Below, piece by piece: positions 11,640 through 22,604 of a stretch of DNA of 64,000 nucleotides; the first letter of the stretch is position 1, and each line of letters starts with the position of its first letter. The stretch covers positions 8,866,001-8,930,000 of the forward strand of contig NC_057788.1 of the NCBI RefSeq assembly GCF_014905175.1. Direction: 5' to 3'. The translations under genes and the position numbers were made by a program. The stretch is from Aphidius gifuensis (lineage: Eukaryota > Arthropoda > Insecta > Hymenoptera > Braconidae). The notes beneath the pieces are model-generated. The model searched no databases, was not told the DNA's origin, and saw only the letters and a list, made by a program, of their open reading frames with translations.

Positions 11640-12100
11640 TGTAAATGTAAAATCAGAAACTTGTATTCTATGTAGAGTCAAGTAAAGTGAGTCAAAATAT
11701 TTAATAATAAGTATTGTACATCTAGAAAAAAAACAATTGATCTCATAGTTTTTTCAAATAAAATAAATAAATGCAAAAAAAAAATTGAATTATGATAAAA
11801 ATTTTTTTAAGTATATCTTCTGTTTCCACTGTTGGAAAATAAAAAAGAATATTAATAGAATAGAATATCCAGTGTCGAATTATCTATGAGATGATGAAAA
11901 TATTCAAAAAATACCAGAAATTTTATCAGCTCCATAGACCAATAACCAGTTCCAATCTTTTTTCTGAGTAATAATAATAATATCTAATAACATGGCATAG
12001 AGATGCAAGAGGGAGTTGTAATAATATTTCTTTACCTTTCCCAGCATATATAACTTATACAAGAAGTTAGTACATACATGAACGAGAAAAAGTTCCTCAG
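11640..12100. other. Divergent intergenic region between B1 and A3
   Basis: B1 and A3 are transcribed away from each other here. The stretch is AT-rich and, apart from the two TATA boxes at its edges, shows no feature I can name. Confidence 0.4.
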
Positions 12101-12107
12101 TATATAA
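12101..12107 (+). promoter_or_regulatory. TATA box of A3
   Basis: TATATAA lies 48 bases ahead of the A3 start codon. Confidence 0.55.
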
Positions 12108-12148
12108 CTCATTTAACTGATGAGAAGCAAGGACTAAAAAAATACAAT

Positions 12149-13116
12149 ATGTTAATACAGTATTTATTTCTTTTGATTGGAATCTTGAATTTCAATGTGG
12201 TTTGTGTGAGTTTTTAAAATTATTTTTACCCAAAAGTCAAACTAATATCATTTGACTAATTTAACAGTATATAATGTATACAAAAAGCTCGTATTCAATT
12301 ATCTTATATAACGTGACTACTCATAAAAATATGCAACAATTTGTTTTTGTATTATTGAAATAATAATAATAGTGGTTGAAATAAAAATTTTAAATATTAA
12401 TAAATTTTCATCATCTTTCCATTGAATTTTAAGGCAATTTCAATTGTAGAAGGTCCACCAAGTGAAATACAAAATTTAGCAATGTATGACGAGTTGAGTG
12501 AAAACTACTTACAAGTGTTTTGTGCAAATTCACTAGACTTGGAAAATAGCTGTATTATTGTACAAAAATTTGAAAGTTTTAAGGGAACAGGTAAGAAACA
12601 AATTCAAATACAATACATTCAATATAATACAATTGAAATATATTTTAAATTCACATTAAAAATTTACTAAAAATTAAAGATGCTTATGTGGCCGGACAGT
12701 TTCTATTCAATGGAACCGACGTTCAGGCCAAAGATTGGAACTGGTTATTAGTCTACGCAGCTGACAAAATTCCAGGTATTTTTTAAAATTTTACAATCGT
12801 CTCACATCATTGTACATTGTAGTCTGTTTTGAGTATACCAATTAATTTTTTTTTTTATTTTTCAATAGTGAAAACTGAAGGTATACTTGAAGCAAGGCTT
12901 ATGTTGAAAATTGAGAGACATCCATCTTTTGATTGGGCTTCATCAGTAATAAGCTTCGATCCAGCTTGGGAAAAAGAACACAATGACTTGGGATGCTTGA
13001 AAATATATCATCCAATGAACAAAGATAAACGAGTTGTCATCAGAACAAGTTGTAACGGTTTTTTATTTGCTCCATTTAAGATGTACGATAAAAGAAATGT
13101 ACACACCGATGAATAA
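12149..13116 (+). CDS. Family A small secreted protein (A3)
   Basis: Exons 12149-12205, 12434-12590, 12680-12775 and 12869-13116 join in frame (57+157+96+248 nt) to 185 aa, with the same intron phases and exon lengths as A2 except in the last exon. The signal peptide is MLIQYLFLLIGILNFNVVC. The exon 3 phrase DWNWLLVYAADKIP and the exon 4 phrase GCLKIYHPMNKDKRVVIRTS are nearly as in A2. Exon 2 differs more, and one A2 cysteine (QKCEK) is a Phe here. The C-terminus is extended. The gene sits between the inverted B copies. It is intact and predicted to be secreted, with unknown function. Confidence 0.8.
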
Positions 13117-13660
13117 TCTACATACCTTTATAATTTATAATATTATAATAATAAATTTATAAACTATAATAAAATAAATAATAAAGATATTTAAAAAATT
13201 TGAGAAAGACGAATTCCAGCTGTATAAACGAAAATGTCCATTAAAAATACCTGATGATTAATTGAAATTATATTTAAACCACACTTTTGTCGGCAAGTAG
13301 AACAGCACTTTTTAAGTCAGACGACAGTTTATTGAAAAATTAAAAAGACTAAAATTAAAGTATAATGTTTTCTCAATATTAAAGGCACAATTGTTTAAAG
13401 AATTCCGGAAGAACCAATTGTTTTCGAAGTTATAAATTAAACTTAAGTTAACAATTTTCTCAATTTTACTTAATGTTATTTCTGTTCAGCATCTAAACGC
13501 AAAAATAATTATTTCAACAATTAAAAAGATAACAAAGAGAATTATATTTTTCAACTCAAACCAACAAGGAATACAAGTTTCTAATTTTACATATATGAAG
13601 GTTGATATATATTGTATGGTATTATTATTATTATTATTATGGGCTACATCCATTCACAGG
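13117..13660. other. Intergenic region between A3 and B2
   Basis: The first part (to about 13322) is the duplicated A-type 3' flank. The rest is AT-rich, with an ATT simple repeat just before the B2 promoter. No gene. Confidence 0.5.
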
Positions 13661-13668
13661 TATATAAG
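13661..13668 (+). promoter_or_regulatory. TATA box of B2
   Basis: TATATAAG, 109 bases before the B2 ATG, is the mirror image of the B1 promoter. Confidence 0.65.
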
Positions 13669-13769
13669 AAAAATTGACCAGAGTCACTTGACGAGTTGTA
13701 GGGTACAGACATATTTTCGAAAGGAGTTAAAAATTTAATTTCACCACGACAAAGAAAAAATACAGAAAA

Positions 13770-14517
13770 ATGTTTAGAAATTGTTTTATATTTTTTATTG
13801 CACTTTCGACACTTGTGCAATTTAATTTAATATTTGTGAGTTACTTTTAAATTATTATTCTTTAACATGTAATTATTTTGTCAATGATATTCAATGAAAA
13901 ACATGGTGTTTCATGTATTTTATTCAATAACTATATTTATGATTTAGTAAAATTAATTTTTAAGGTGAGTTCAAGTGAAGAGTCACCGGAAGAAGAAATT
14001 TCAGCAGATGATTATGAAGATCTATTGTATCCCGGTAGGCCCGCCGATCCATATACAGTGGTACATTGTGAAGTGGCTTGTTTGAATGTGAAAGAATTGA
14101 GTTATAATACTTGCGTCTTGCCTATGTTGCGGTCTACTGGTATCATTAATTGGAATTGGATGAGAGTGTTTGAAAAAAAATATCGCTTCAATTGTGGTCG
14201 CATGCGTCTAGACTGTATTTATATTTATTAACATTACAAAGTCATAGATCTTCATTTAAATGTTTTTTTTAATTTTTATTAATTTTTTCTTTTCAGCTAG
14301 TGGAGGAATACAAGGCTTACTTCGATGCAAGAAACAACCATATCCTGATGCGACTATAATAGTCATGGATTTTCCGGAAAATGGAACGGAAGTAGGTAGC
14401 CGTCAGTGCTCAGGTTGCTTTAGAATATACCATCAAATCAATGATGCCAAGCTTACGGCAAATCCAAAAAGCTGTGAGGATTTTTTAAAAGAGCCACTCA
14501 ACGCAAAAAAAAATTAA
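13770..14517 (+). CDS. Family B small secreted protein (B2)
   Basis: Exons 13770-13835, 13965-14214 and 14297-14517 join in frame to 178 aa, the same length as B1. The signal peptide is MFRNCFIFFIALSTLVQFN followed by LIF. Differences from B1 cluster in the second half of exon 2, while exon 3 and the introns are nearly identical. This may reflect diversifying change or patchy gene conversion. The C-terminal exon carries PDATIIVMDFPENGTEV and SGCFRIYHQINDAK. Just after its stop lies a relic F-box/LRR 3' end, so the duplication that made B2 landed in or beside the F-box/LRR array. Confidence 0.8.
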
Positions 14518-14536
14518 ACTTATACATATAACAAGT

Positions 14537-14683
14537 GACTTGGTTATTGTTGCCGCAGATCAGGCAACTAAAAATCGTACAAATGGTATTATTTTACACA
14601 TAATAATAAGTCAATCGGAAATGAGACCATCTTTTACTAGGCCAACAGTTGAATCTCAATGGTTGGTTGTTAAATATTTATAA
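14537..14683 (+). pseudogene. 3' end of an F-box/LRR array gene
   Basis: An open frame without a start reads DLVIVAADQATKNRTNGIIL through SQWLVVKYL and a stop. It corresponds to the last 48 codons of the F-box/LRR genes at 18-35 kb and is closest to L1, whose MRPSSTRPT is MRPSFTRPT here. No upstream LRR sequence remains; the B2 gene abuts it 20 bases upstream. It is the residue of a seventh array member. Confidence 0.85.
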
Positions 14684-14941
14684 TCATATATTAGTATACC
14701 TTTATCTAATTTGTTCTTAAAAACATTTATTACTTGTTTTTATATCACTTGGAATATTAATAATTTTGTAAAACAAAATTAAAAAATATAATTATACTTT
14801 CTTAAATAATTTTATCGCGTATTAAACAATTATTTTTAAGTTTAACTGGATATATATGTCATATGACAACTTTGATGATATTCAAGTGGTTAAAAAAATT
14901 GTTTTATATTTTTTTAATAAATGTACCAGTTATTGTTGATA

Positions 14942-16906
14942 CACGGAAAAAAATTTATAGTTTTTATTACTATACTTATAGTAAATTCGGACAGCGACAA
15001 AAGTATGGTTGAATTTACTATACCGTATAGTAATAAAAACTATAAATACAATTTTGGTTACTATACCAGTATAGTAAGTATTACTATACTGGTATAGTAT
15101 ATACATGAAAAACGTTAAAAAGTACAGTTACTATTACTATACTGTATCGTAAATATTACCATACTGTATGGTAAATATTATTATACTGTATTGTAATCAT
15201 TATTATACTGGTACAGTTCTTTATTTATATGAATAAATTTATTTAATAAAAACTTTACCAAATAAATTATTTGAATAAGGTGCTTAAAGAAAAAAAATAA
15301 ATTTAAGGCAAGACATTCAAAAATATTTAATAAAATTTAAATTTATTTATAATAAAAAATAAAAAAAAACTATAACGGATAATTACTCGAATTTGTAGTT
15401 TTTTTTTTTTTTCTTCAATTTTCTTAGTTTTATTTATAATTTATCTCAATTTATTATTTGATTACGTAAAAAATTACAAGTGAATTTAGAATTCCGTGTC
15501 TCAAAAATTCAACAATATTATTTCATATAAAAACACTTTGTAAATAGGAGAAATTGTTCAAGTGGGCTGAATTAAATTGCAATAAAATATATTGGTCACA
15601 TCGTAGTTTTGAAAGACATCGACTGAGTGATCATGACACTGATCAACATATTGAAAATACAAATAGCCATATGTAAAATCTGTTTCAATAAAAAATTCAT
15701 CAATATAGATACTGATAAATTAGAAGAGGATAGCTCTGATGAAAGATGTGCTGAATCATTAAAAAATTTTCTATTTAGATTTAGATAAACAAGCAACCTT
15801 ATTCGTTTCTAAATTATATAATCTTTATGAATTACCACGAGTCAAAATTACTGACATTATTATTGAAGTGAAAAAATTATTAAAACTGGAAGCTACTAAT
15901 ATTTGGAATCAGTTAACTAATGAAATATCAAAAACTAATTCTCTATGGAAAAAAAAATTTAAAATATATTTTTTGACGTATATCTGAATTACTCAATTAC
16001 AAAAAATAAAATAAATCATTTCCGTGCTGGGGGCAATAACTTCTTAATTTATTAACAATATTCATGACAATTGGTTTATTCACCACTGGAAAAATTTGAA
16101 ACTAAACAACGTGCTTTTGAATTTCGTAATATATATTTTCCTCGTAATGATTCCGTTTAAATTATTCCATCAGAAAAAGGACCATGTTTTTATTTGGTAT
16201 ACATTGTATATCATATTAAAAATTGAAAATAAAATTTGTATTGTAGTAAAAAAAATCAATTGATATTGAATGAGATGAAATTAAATGAGATTTTGTCAGG
16301 TAATGCAGTTATTACGTACGTAATAACTTTAAACAATCAGAAAAATTTTATACCTAAGCTGTAGTTATACATGTATAAAATGTATAGTTTTTTAATGAAT
16401 ATTTTTTATTTTAAAAAGTAAATAAAAAATATATATTTTTTATATTTGATTTAAAAATTTATCGAATCCCATATACTATTAACATTGTTTTTTCTGAATA
16501 TTAATATTTATTGAATTTTATCTTCATTATTATTTAACTAATAGAAAACATTTCAAATATTGAATATAAATTTTTTTTTTTCAATAAACTATAATGTTTT
16601 ACTTTGTTAAAATATTTTTTTATTTTTTAATTAATTTTTTTTTAAAAAAAGCATAAATTTACTATACTGTATGGTAAAAGATACTATAAGTACAGTTAAA
16701 TTTACTATACCAGTATAGTAAATCTGTATAAAATTTTTCTTTTGTTTTACTATACCAGTATAGTTATAATTACCATACCAGTATAGTAACCTTAACTGTA
16801 CTTTCTAGTAAATCTAATTATACTTTTGCCGCTGTCCAACTTTACTATAAGTATAGTAAATTTAATCATAAAACATAGTATTAAAGACTATAAATTTTTT
16901 TCCGTG
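14942..16906. mobile_element. 1.97-kb element with long terminal inverted repeats and palindromic subrepeats
   Basis: The left end CACGGAAAAAAATTTATAGT is mirrored exactly at the right end (ending 16906), with TA on both sides (14940-14941, 16907-16908). The ends stay complementary for over 100 bases, including GGACAGCG(A/G)CAAAAGTAT, and contain many copies of a palindrome of the form TTACTATACCAGTATAGTAA. The interior keeps protein debris on the plus strand: a C2H2-zinc-finger-like piece (CNKIYWSHRSFERHRLSDH, about 15577-15635) and, in another frame, LFVSKLYNLYELPRVKITDI (about 15795-15855). Stops separate them, so the copy is dead. I do not name the superfamily. The insertion lies in F-box/LRR-type 3' flanking DNA. 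Confidence 0.8.
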
Positions 16907-17730
16907 TACCTACAAATTTGTAAGTAAGGTAAATTCTTGAACATGGCAATCGCATCATATTGACAATATATTTTTTATTAATAAATAATCATTGACAAAA
17001 TTAAATTGATTAATTATATTCACCTAAACAAATATTCATAAAGCCAAAAGTTGTTCTTAAGATTTTGATCCATTGCGCATCCTTACTCTCAAATCCCAAT
17101 AGAAATGTGTGATGTAGTGTGCATGTGCAAAGTGACAGCATTATTTTTATAATTACTCCAATGATGATGAAAAAAGTCTTTGAACATAAATTCATTGTTT
17201 TATAATTTAATCTTCGAAAGCCAGAAATATGATAAAGTGCATGCGGGCGAACAATTTGGAGTAGGAATGTGCAATGGACCAAAATGATGATTCAGCGCAT
17301 ATAACAACAATTGGAAAGTTATAATATTTTTTAATAATAAATTAAAGAACTCGCCCAATGAAATTTTTTTGCATATTATAATTCTCCAAAGAATTATCTA
17401 TATCGATTGAAAAAAAAAAACCTAAATAAGTTAAAAAAAAAAAAACGTTTAGGCTGCCTGCACTAATTAGTTGATATTAATTGAACTATCAACTCCCAAA
17501 GAAATATAACTTCACTCCAAAACCCCAAAAGAATCCATATTCTTTATTCTAATTCCTTCAAAGTAATTAGGCTAATTAGATTTGAACTAAAATCACGACA
17601 CAAAAAGGCGCGGCATCTTGGAAAATTTCATCGCGCTACCTAGCTGAAAAATTACGGACTGTTTTTTTGTCGATAAGTAGAGTTTTACTAGACGAAAATT
17701 ATCAATTTTTAAAAAATTATATTGAAAATT
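16907..17730. other. Flanking DNA of the array, upstream of L1
   Basis: Part (about 17000-17045) resembles the 3' flank that follows L3-L5 (AAATTGATTAATTAT and CTAAACAAATATT). The part at about 17590-17700 has GGCGCGGC-ATCTTGGAAA and GACTGTTTTTTTGTCGATAA, which recur ahead of L3 (about 22975-23095). The minus-strand open frame at 17010-17282 has no supporting feature. Confidence 0.5.
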
Positions 17731-17778
17731 ATGAATTCTGCAGGGAGTCGATCACCCGAAGTTCACATGGAGTTCCAG
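17731..17778 (+). other. Possible orphan first exon
   Basis: ATG opens a 16-codon frame, MNSAGSRSPEVHMEFQ, ending exactly at CAG/gtaaag, a good donor. Its composition differs from the AT-rich flanks. It sits just after a block shared with the region upstream of L3. It may be the first exon of an unknown gene carried in with a promoter, or an upstream exon of L1. I do not recognise the peptide. Confidence 0.35.
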
Positions 17779-18002
17779 GTAAAGATTATGTTGAATGTGG
17801 TTGAAAGAAAGCGTTTACATATAAAAAAAAAAAAAAAATACTGTGACCCACGTGTTTTTAACCTTTAAATTATTTTCAAGTAATTATTGGAATTTTTTGT
17901 TAATAAAAAAAATGAGCAGAAATCAACAACATATTTTTCTGTATTCAAAGGACCTCAGTTTCTCGAAGACGTTAACGACAGTATTTTGAGAATACACTCA
18001 TG

Positions 18003-19986
18003 ATGAGTGCAATGAAAATATTTGTTGAAAAAGACCAACAAACCTTTGATGATGGTGACAATGATAAAAAAAAAGTTGTCATCGATTTATTGGATTATGA
18101 CTCGTTAGCAATAATCTTTATGCTGCTGCCCATACCAGAAAGAATAGACATGGAAAAAGGTATATTCTATCATCAAAATAAAGGTTTTTTTTTGTTAATA
18201 AAATATCAATGTTTGTATTATTAATCTTCAATTTTGATACGTTATTTATTCTAGTTTGTACCAAATGGAAAGAGGCATGTCAACTGGCCTGGTATGACAT
18301 TAAAAAATACAAATGTGAATCATCAATTGGACGTTGTTATGATAACTGTTTGTTGACACAATCATACCTCAAGGAAATATTATTAAGATGCGGTAAATAT
18401 CTAAAAGAATTGTCTCTCACAAATATTTGTGATTCAAGTATCATGCCATTTATTAGTGATTACTGTAAAAATTTAACAAGTCTTGAATGTGAATTTGACG
18501 ACGATTTACTACATTTTTCGGCTGATGACATTGTTCGAGGGTTAACACAGTTAGATAAATTAAAATGCATTAAATTTTCAGTAAATCATAAGTGGTATAT
18601 TAGGACAATTGATCTATCCGCAATAATTAATAGTCTTCCAAAAGAAATTAATGAAATTCATTTATTTTCTGGAACTTCTGATTATATACACCTAAAAAAA
18701 AAAGTTTTTTTAGTAAGTTGTTATTGAATACCAACTAGTCGCGTTTATCACCGCAGTGACAAACGATACAACGATACTATATCAACCGAATAAATACAAT
18801 AATAATTTAAATAAATTTCTGTTATTTTCAGAGTTTTAAAAAATTTAAAAATCTTCAAAAGTTGTCATTACATGGCTGCTATTTTTTAGACGACATAATT
18901 GTTCAAGAAATAGCAGAAAAAACAACACTTGTTTATCTTGACGTTCCACTCCATGTCATACCCGAAAGGTTTTGTCTGTTTGATGAACTTGTTAATTTGG
19001 AATATATTAACCTAAGGCCAGCCATGTACTATGATATTTCATTTGAACAGCGGGATAACTTCTCTACAAAAGTATTCAATACTCTTTTTTGTAGATGCAA
19101 AAATCTAAAACATCTTGATATTCCACCTGGTCCTTATGATGTAGCTGAAATTCCTCGCAAAAAATGGATAAACTTTCAAAACTTGGAATATCTTGGTATT
19201 TCTTGTAATATAATGCCGGACGTAGCAAATACAATTGTTGAATATTGCAAGAATTTAATACATTTGAAGATACATAATTCTAATCACCTAATGAATGAAA
19301 CTGCTTTGAAGAAGCTAACAGAGCTGGAAAATCTTGAAAGTTTACTATTTCTTTCTTGCATGAGACTCAGTGAGAACTCGATAATTGCAATTTCAAACAA
19401 TTGTAAAAAACTTAAACGTTTAGAAATTCCTTGTATAGTATCATCTTTTGATGTTGAGCCACTTTCTTCTCCATCTGTTCTTGATGAGTTATCAAAATTG
19501 CAACATCTTGAACATCTATATTTGCGTGAGACATTACATCTTAAAGATAGTACAATTATTGCGATTGCTAATAATTGTAAAAACCTGAGAATTTTACAAA
19601 TTCGAGATCGCACAGATGTTACTGAAACAGCTCTTGTTTCTTTAACAAACTTGGAAAATTTACAAAAACTTAAGATACTTTCTCTTAATATTACAGACGA
19701 CTTTATAATCAAATTAAAAGGCTTAAAAGAATTGAATTGTTCTTTTTGCCAGAAACTCACTAATGCTGGTATTATTCAATTTATTAAAAATAATCCAGAT
19801 CTTGAACGTCTTGATGTCCGCTCTATAATTAATATTAAAATTGACTTGGTTATTGGTGCCGATCAGGCAACTAAAAATCGTACAAATGGTATTATCTTAC
19901 ACATAAGAATAAGTGAATCGGCAATGAGACCATCTTCAACTAGGCCAACATTTAAATCTCAATGGTTGGTTGTTAATCATTTTTAA
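18003..19986 (+). CDS. F-box/LRR protein, array member L1
   Basis: Exons 18003-18159, 18255-18712 and 18832-19986 join in frame to 589 aa. The start is the second of two adjacent ATGs, matching the MSA... start of the other members. The F-box spans about residues 28-70 (LLDYDSLAIIFMLLPIPERI ... CTKWKEA) and is split by intron 1 in phase 1. The rest is about 15 irregular LRRs of the cysteine-containing type (NNCKKLKRLEI, NNCKNLRILQI), closed by a conserved cap (GADQATKNRTNGIILHIRIS ... SQWLVVNHF). There is no signal peptide or membrane segment. By family knowledge, the F-box would bind SKP1 in an SCF E3 ligase and the LRRs would select the substrate. L1 is among the more diverged members, and its exon 2 donor is TTA/gtaagt, not ATG/gtaagt. 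Confidence 0.85.
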
Positions 19987-20636
19987 AAAAAAACATTAAT
20001 ATATTATAGTATATAGCGTTTCATAATTTATTCTTAAAAACACGTACAAAAAGTTACCAAGTCAATGATATTGTGAAGACATTGTAAAAAAAACATTATA
20101 TTATTATTACTTGTTTTTTATATTACGTGGAATCATAAAAATTCAAATGTTAATGTTAATTTTTTTGTAAAACAAAGTTCAAAAATAAATGTACTTTCTC
20201 AAATAATTCTTTGTATGTGGAACAATTATTTTTACCTTCAATCGTACATATTTTTTTATTTAAAATATTATTTTAGTAATATACATATATTAGTTGTATT
20301 CATAAATATAAACAAATATTTCTACCGGGGACAATACTTTTTTGATTAAATTCGAATATATATAGAACTTAATATAGAACTTAATAAAAAGCTGTAATAT
20401 GATTTTTGATCTAGGAACGACACAACTCAAATAAATTAATAGCCGAAAATAAACCAACGTAGCAACCATACAACAACACGTAGCAACGTGTTAGTATGAG
20501 AGAAAAATTATTAAAATAAAATAAAATAAAACTTATAAACAAATGCTAAAAAATTTTGATTAATCACATCACGAATAAAATTGGTCAAGTGTCCTTTTTA
20601 TAATAGGAGAATATATATTTTCAGAGTTTACTTAAA
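19987..20636. other. Intergenic region L1-L2
   Basis: The 3' half of the L1 flank (AAACACGTACAAAAAGTTACC, ACATTGTAAAAAAAACATTAT) is shared in altered form by the flanks of L2-L5. Nothing else is recognised. Confidence 0.45.
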
Positions 20637-22604
20637 ATGAATGCAAAAAAAATATGTGTGGAGAAAGACCAACAAATCTCTGATGATGGTGACAAGGATC
20701 CAAAAGTCGTCATCAACTCACTGGACTACGACTCATTAGCTAAAATCATCATGTTGTTGCCAATACCAGAAAGGATAGACATGGAAAAAGGTATAAATAT
20801 TATTATCAAAATAAAGTTTCTTTTTTTTTTTAAATAAAATATCAATGTTTGTATTATTAATTTTTAAATTTGATATGTTTTATTGTAGTTTGTACCAAAT
20901 GGAAAGAGGCATGTCAAATAGCTTGGTATGACATCAAAAAATACAAATGTGAATCATCAATTGGACGTTGTTATGATAACCGTTTGTTGACACAATCATA
21001 CCTTGAAAAAATATTATCAAGATGTGGCAATTATCTAAAGGAATTGTCTCTCTCATATGTTTGCAATTCAAGTATCATGCCATTTGTTGGTGATCACTGT
21101 AAAAATTTAACAACCTTGGAATGTAAATTTAATGACAATTCCTTAATTGAACACTTTATTCAGGCATTTATACAGTTGGATAAATTGAAATGCATCAAAA
21201 TAACGGTGGATCACAACTACTTGAATGAGACAATTAATTTCTCTGCAATAAGTAATAGCCTTCCCGAAGAAATTAATGAAATTCATTTATTTTCTAAACC
21301 TCTGTATTGCCAAAAACAAGATATTTCTATGGTAAGTTGTTATTAAATATTAACTTGTTATTTATGTATTACTAGTGACAAACATTACTATCAATTGAAT
21401 ACAAATTATTTAAATAAATTTGATCTATTATTTTTAGAGTCTACAAAGATTCAGAAATCTTCAAAAATTTACATTGGTTGGTCTCTGTTTAGACAACATA
21501 AACCTTCAAGAAATAGCACTCATAACAACACTTGTTTATCTTAAGATTGAATTATATAATGATCATATGTATATACCATTAATTCTATTTAATAAACTCG
21601 TTAATTTGGAGTATATCGACTTAACGTTGGGTATTTGGTGTGATTTGTCCGTTATTTCTACAGAAGTACTTGAAACTATTTTTTGTACATGCAAAAATCT
21701 AAAACATCTTTATATTCCATTTGGTTCTTATGATGTAGTTAAAATTCCTCTTAAAAAATGGATTAACCGTCGAAATTTACAACATCTTGGTATTGCTTGT
21801 AATATAATGCCTGACTTAGCAAGTACAATTGTTGAATATTGCAAGAATTTAAAACACTTGAAGATACAAAATGCTAATCGCTTGATGAATGAAACTGCTT
21901 TGAAAAAGCTAACAGAGCTGGAAAATCTTGAAAGTTTGTCATTGGTTTATAATATTATGCTTAGTGAAGAATCAATAATTGCCATTTCAAACAACTGTAA
22001 AAAACTTAAACGTTTAGAAATTCCTGATAGCGTTTTAGTACCATCTATTGATGGTGAGCCACTTTCTTCTCCATCTGTTCTTGATGAGTTATCAAATTTG
22101 CAATATCTTGAACATCTTAATTTACATAAATTTATTTACCTACATGAGGGAATAAATCTTGAAGATAGTACAATCATTGCGATTGCTAATAATTGTAAAA
22201 ACCTAAAAATATTACAAATTCAAAATCACAGAAATATTACTGAAAGAGGTCTCGTTGCTTTAAAGAACTTGAAAAATTTACAAAAACTAGACGTCACTTC
22301 CCTCAATATTACAGACGATTTTATTATCAAATTAAAAGGCTTAAAAAAATTGAGATGTTCTAAATGCCAAAAACTTACTAATGCTGGTATTATTCAATTT
22401 ATAAAAAATAACCCAGATCTTGAAGTAATTGATGTCAGCGGTATAAAGAATATTACAATTGACTTGATTATTGCTGCTGATCATGCAACTAAAAATCGTA
22501 TGAATGGTACTATTTTACACTTAACAATAAGTGTTCCGTCAATAAAACTATCTTTAACAAAACCAACAATTAAATCTCAATGGTTGGCTGTTAAATATTT
22601 ATAA
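20637..22604 (+). CDS. F-box/LRR protein, array member L2
   Basis: Exons 20637-20790, 20889-21331 and 21438-22604 join in frame (154+443+1167 nt) to 587 aa. The N-terminus is MNAKKICVEKDQQISDDGDK, then the F-box (SLDYDSLAKIIMLLPIPERI). Compared with its neighbours it has a short extension in the middle LRRs (KFIYLHEGINLEDST) and HATKNRMNGTILHLTIS in place of QATKNRTNGIILHI in the C-terminal cap. It is therefore the member with the most altered cap. The frame is intact and all four splice sites are canonical. It would bind SKP1 like the others, but a different LRR surface suggests another target. Confidence 0.85.

Larger units (their letters stand above)
10732..14520. repeat. Long inverted repeat made by genes B1 and B2
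   Basis: Arms of about 890 bp (roughly 10732-11622 and 13625-14520) include the promoter, all exons and both introns of B1 and B2. They enclose gene A3 and its flanks (about 2 kb). The similarity stops just beyond the stop codons and just upstream of an ATT simple repeat near the promoters. Confidence 0.8.

Noticed and set aside
4709..14517. Polydnavirus or viral origin for the small secreted genes
   Set aside because: No viral structural or replication genes and no recognisable proviral ends; TATA promoters and introns fit ordinary wasp genes.
15596..15796. Minus-strand frame in the 1.97-kb element
   Set aside because: The plus-strand debris is more protein-like; the minus frame is its shadow.
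17010..17282. Minus-strand 90-codon frame upstream of L1
   Set aside because: It overlaps DNA shared with array 3' flanks and has no promoter, splice sites or recognisable motif.
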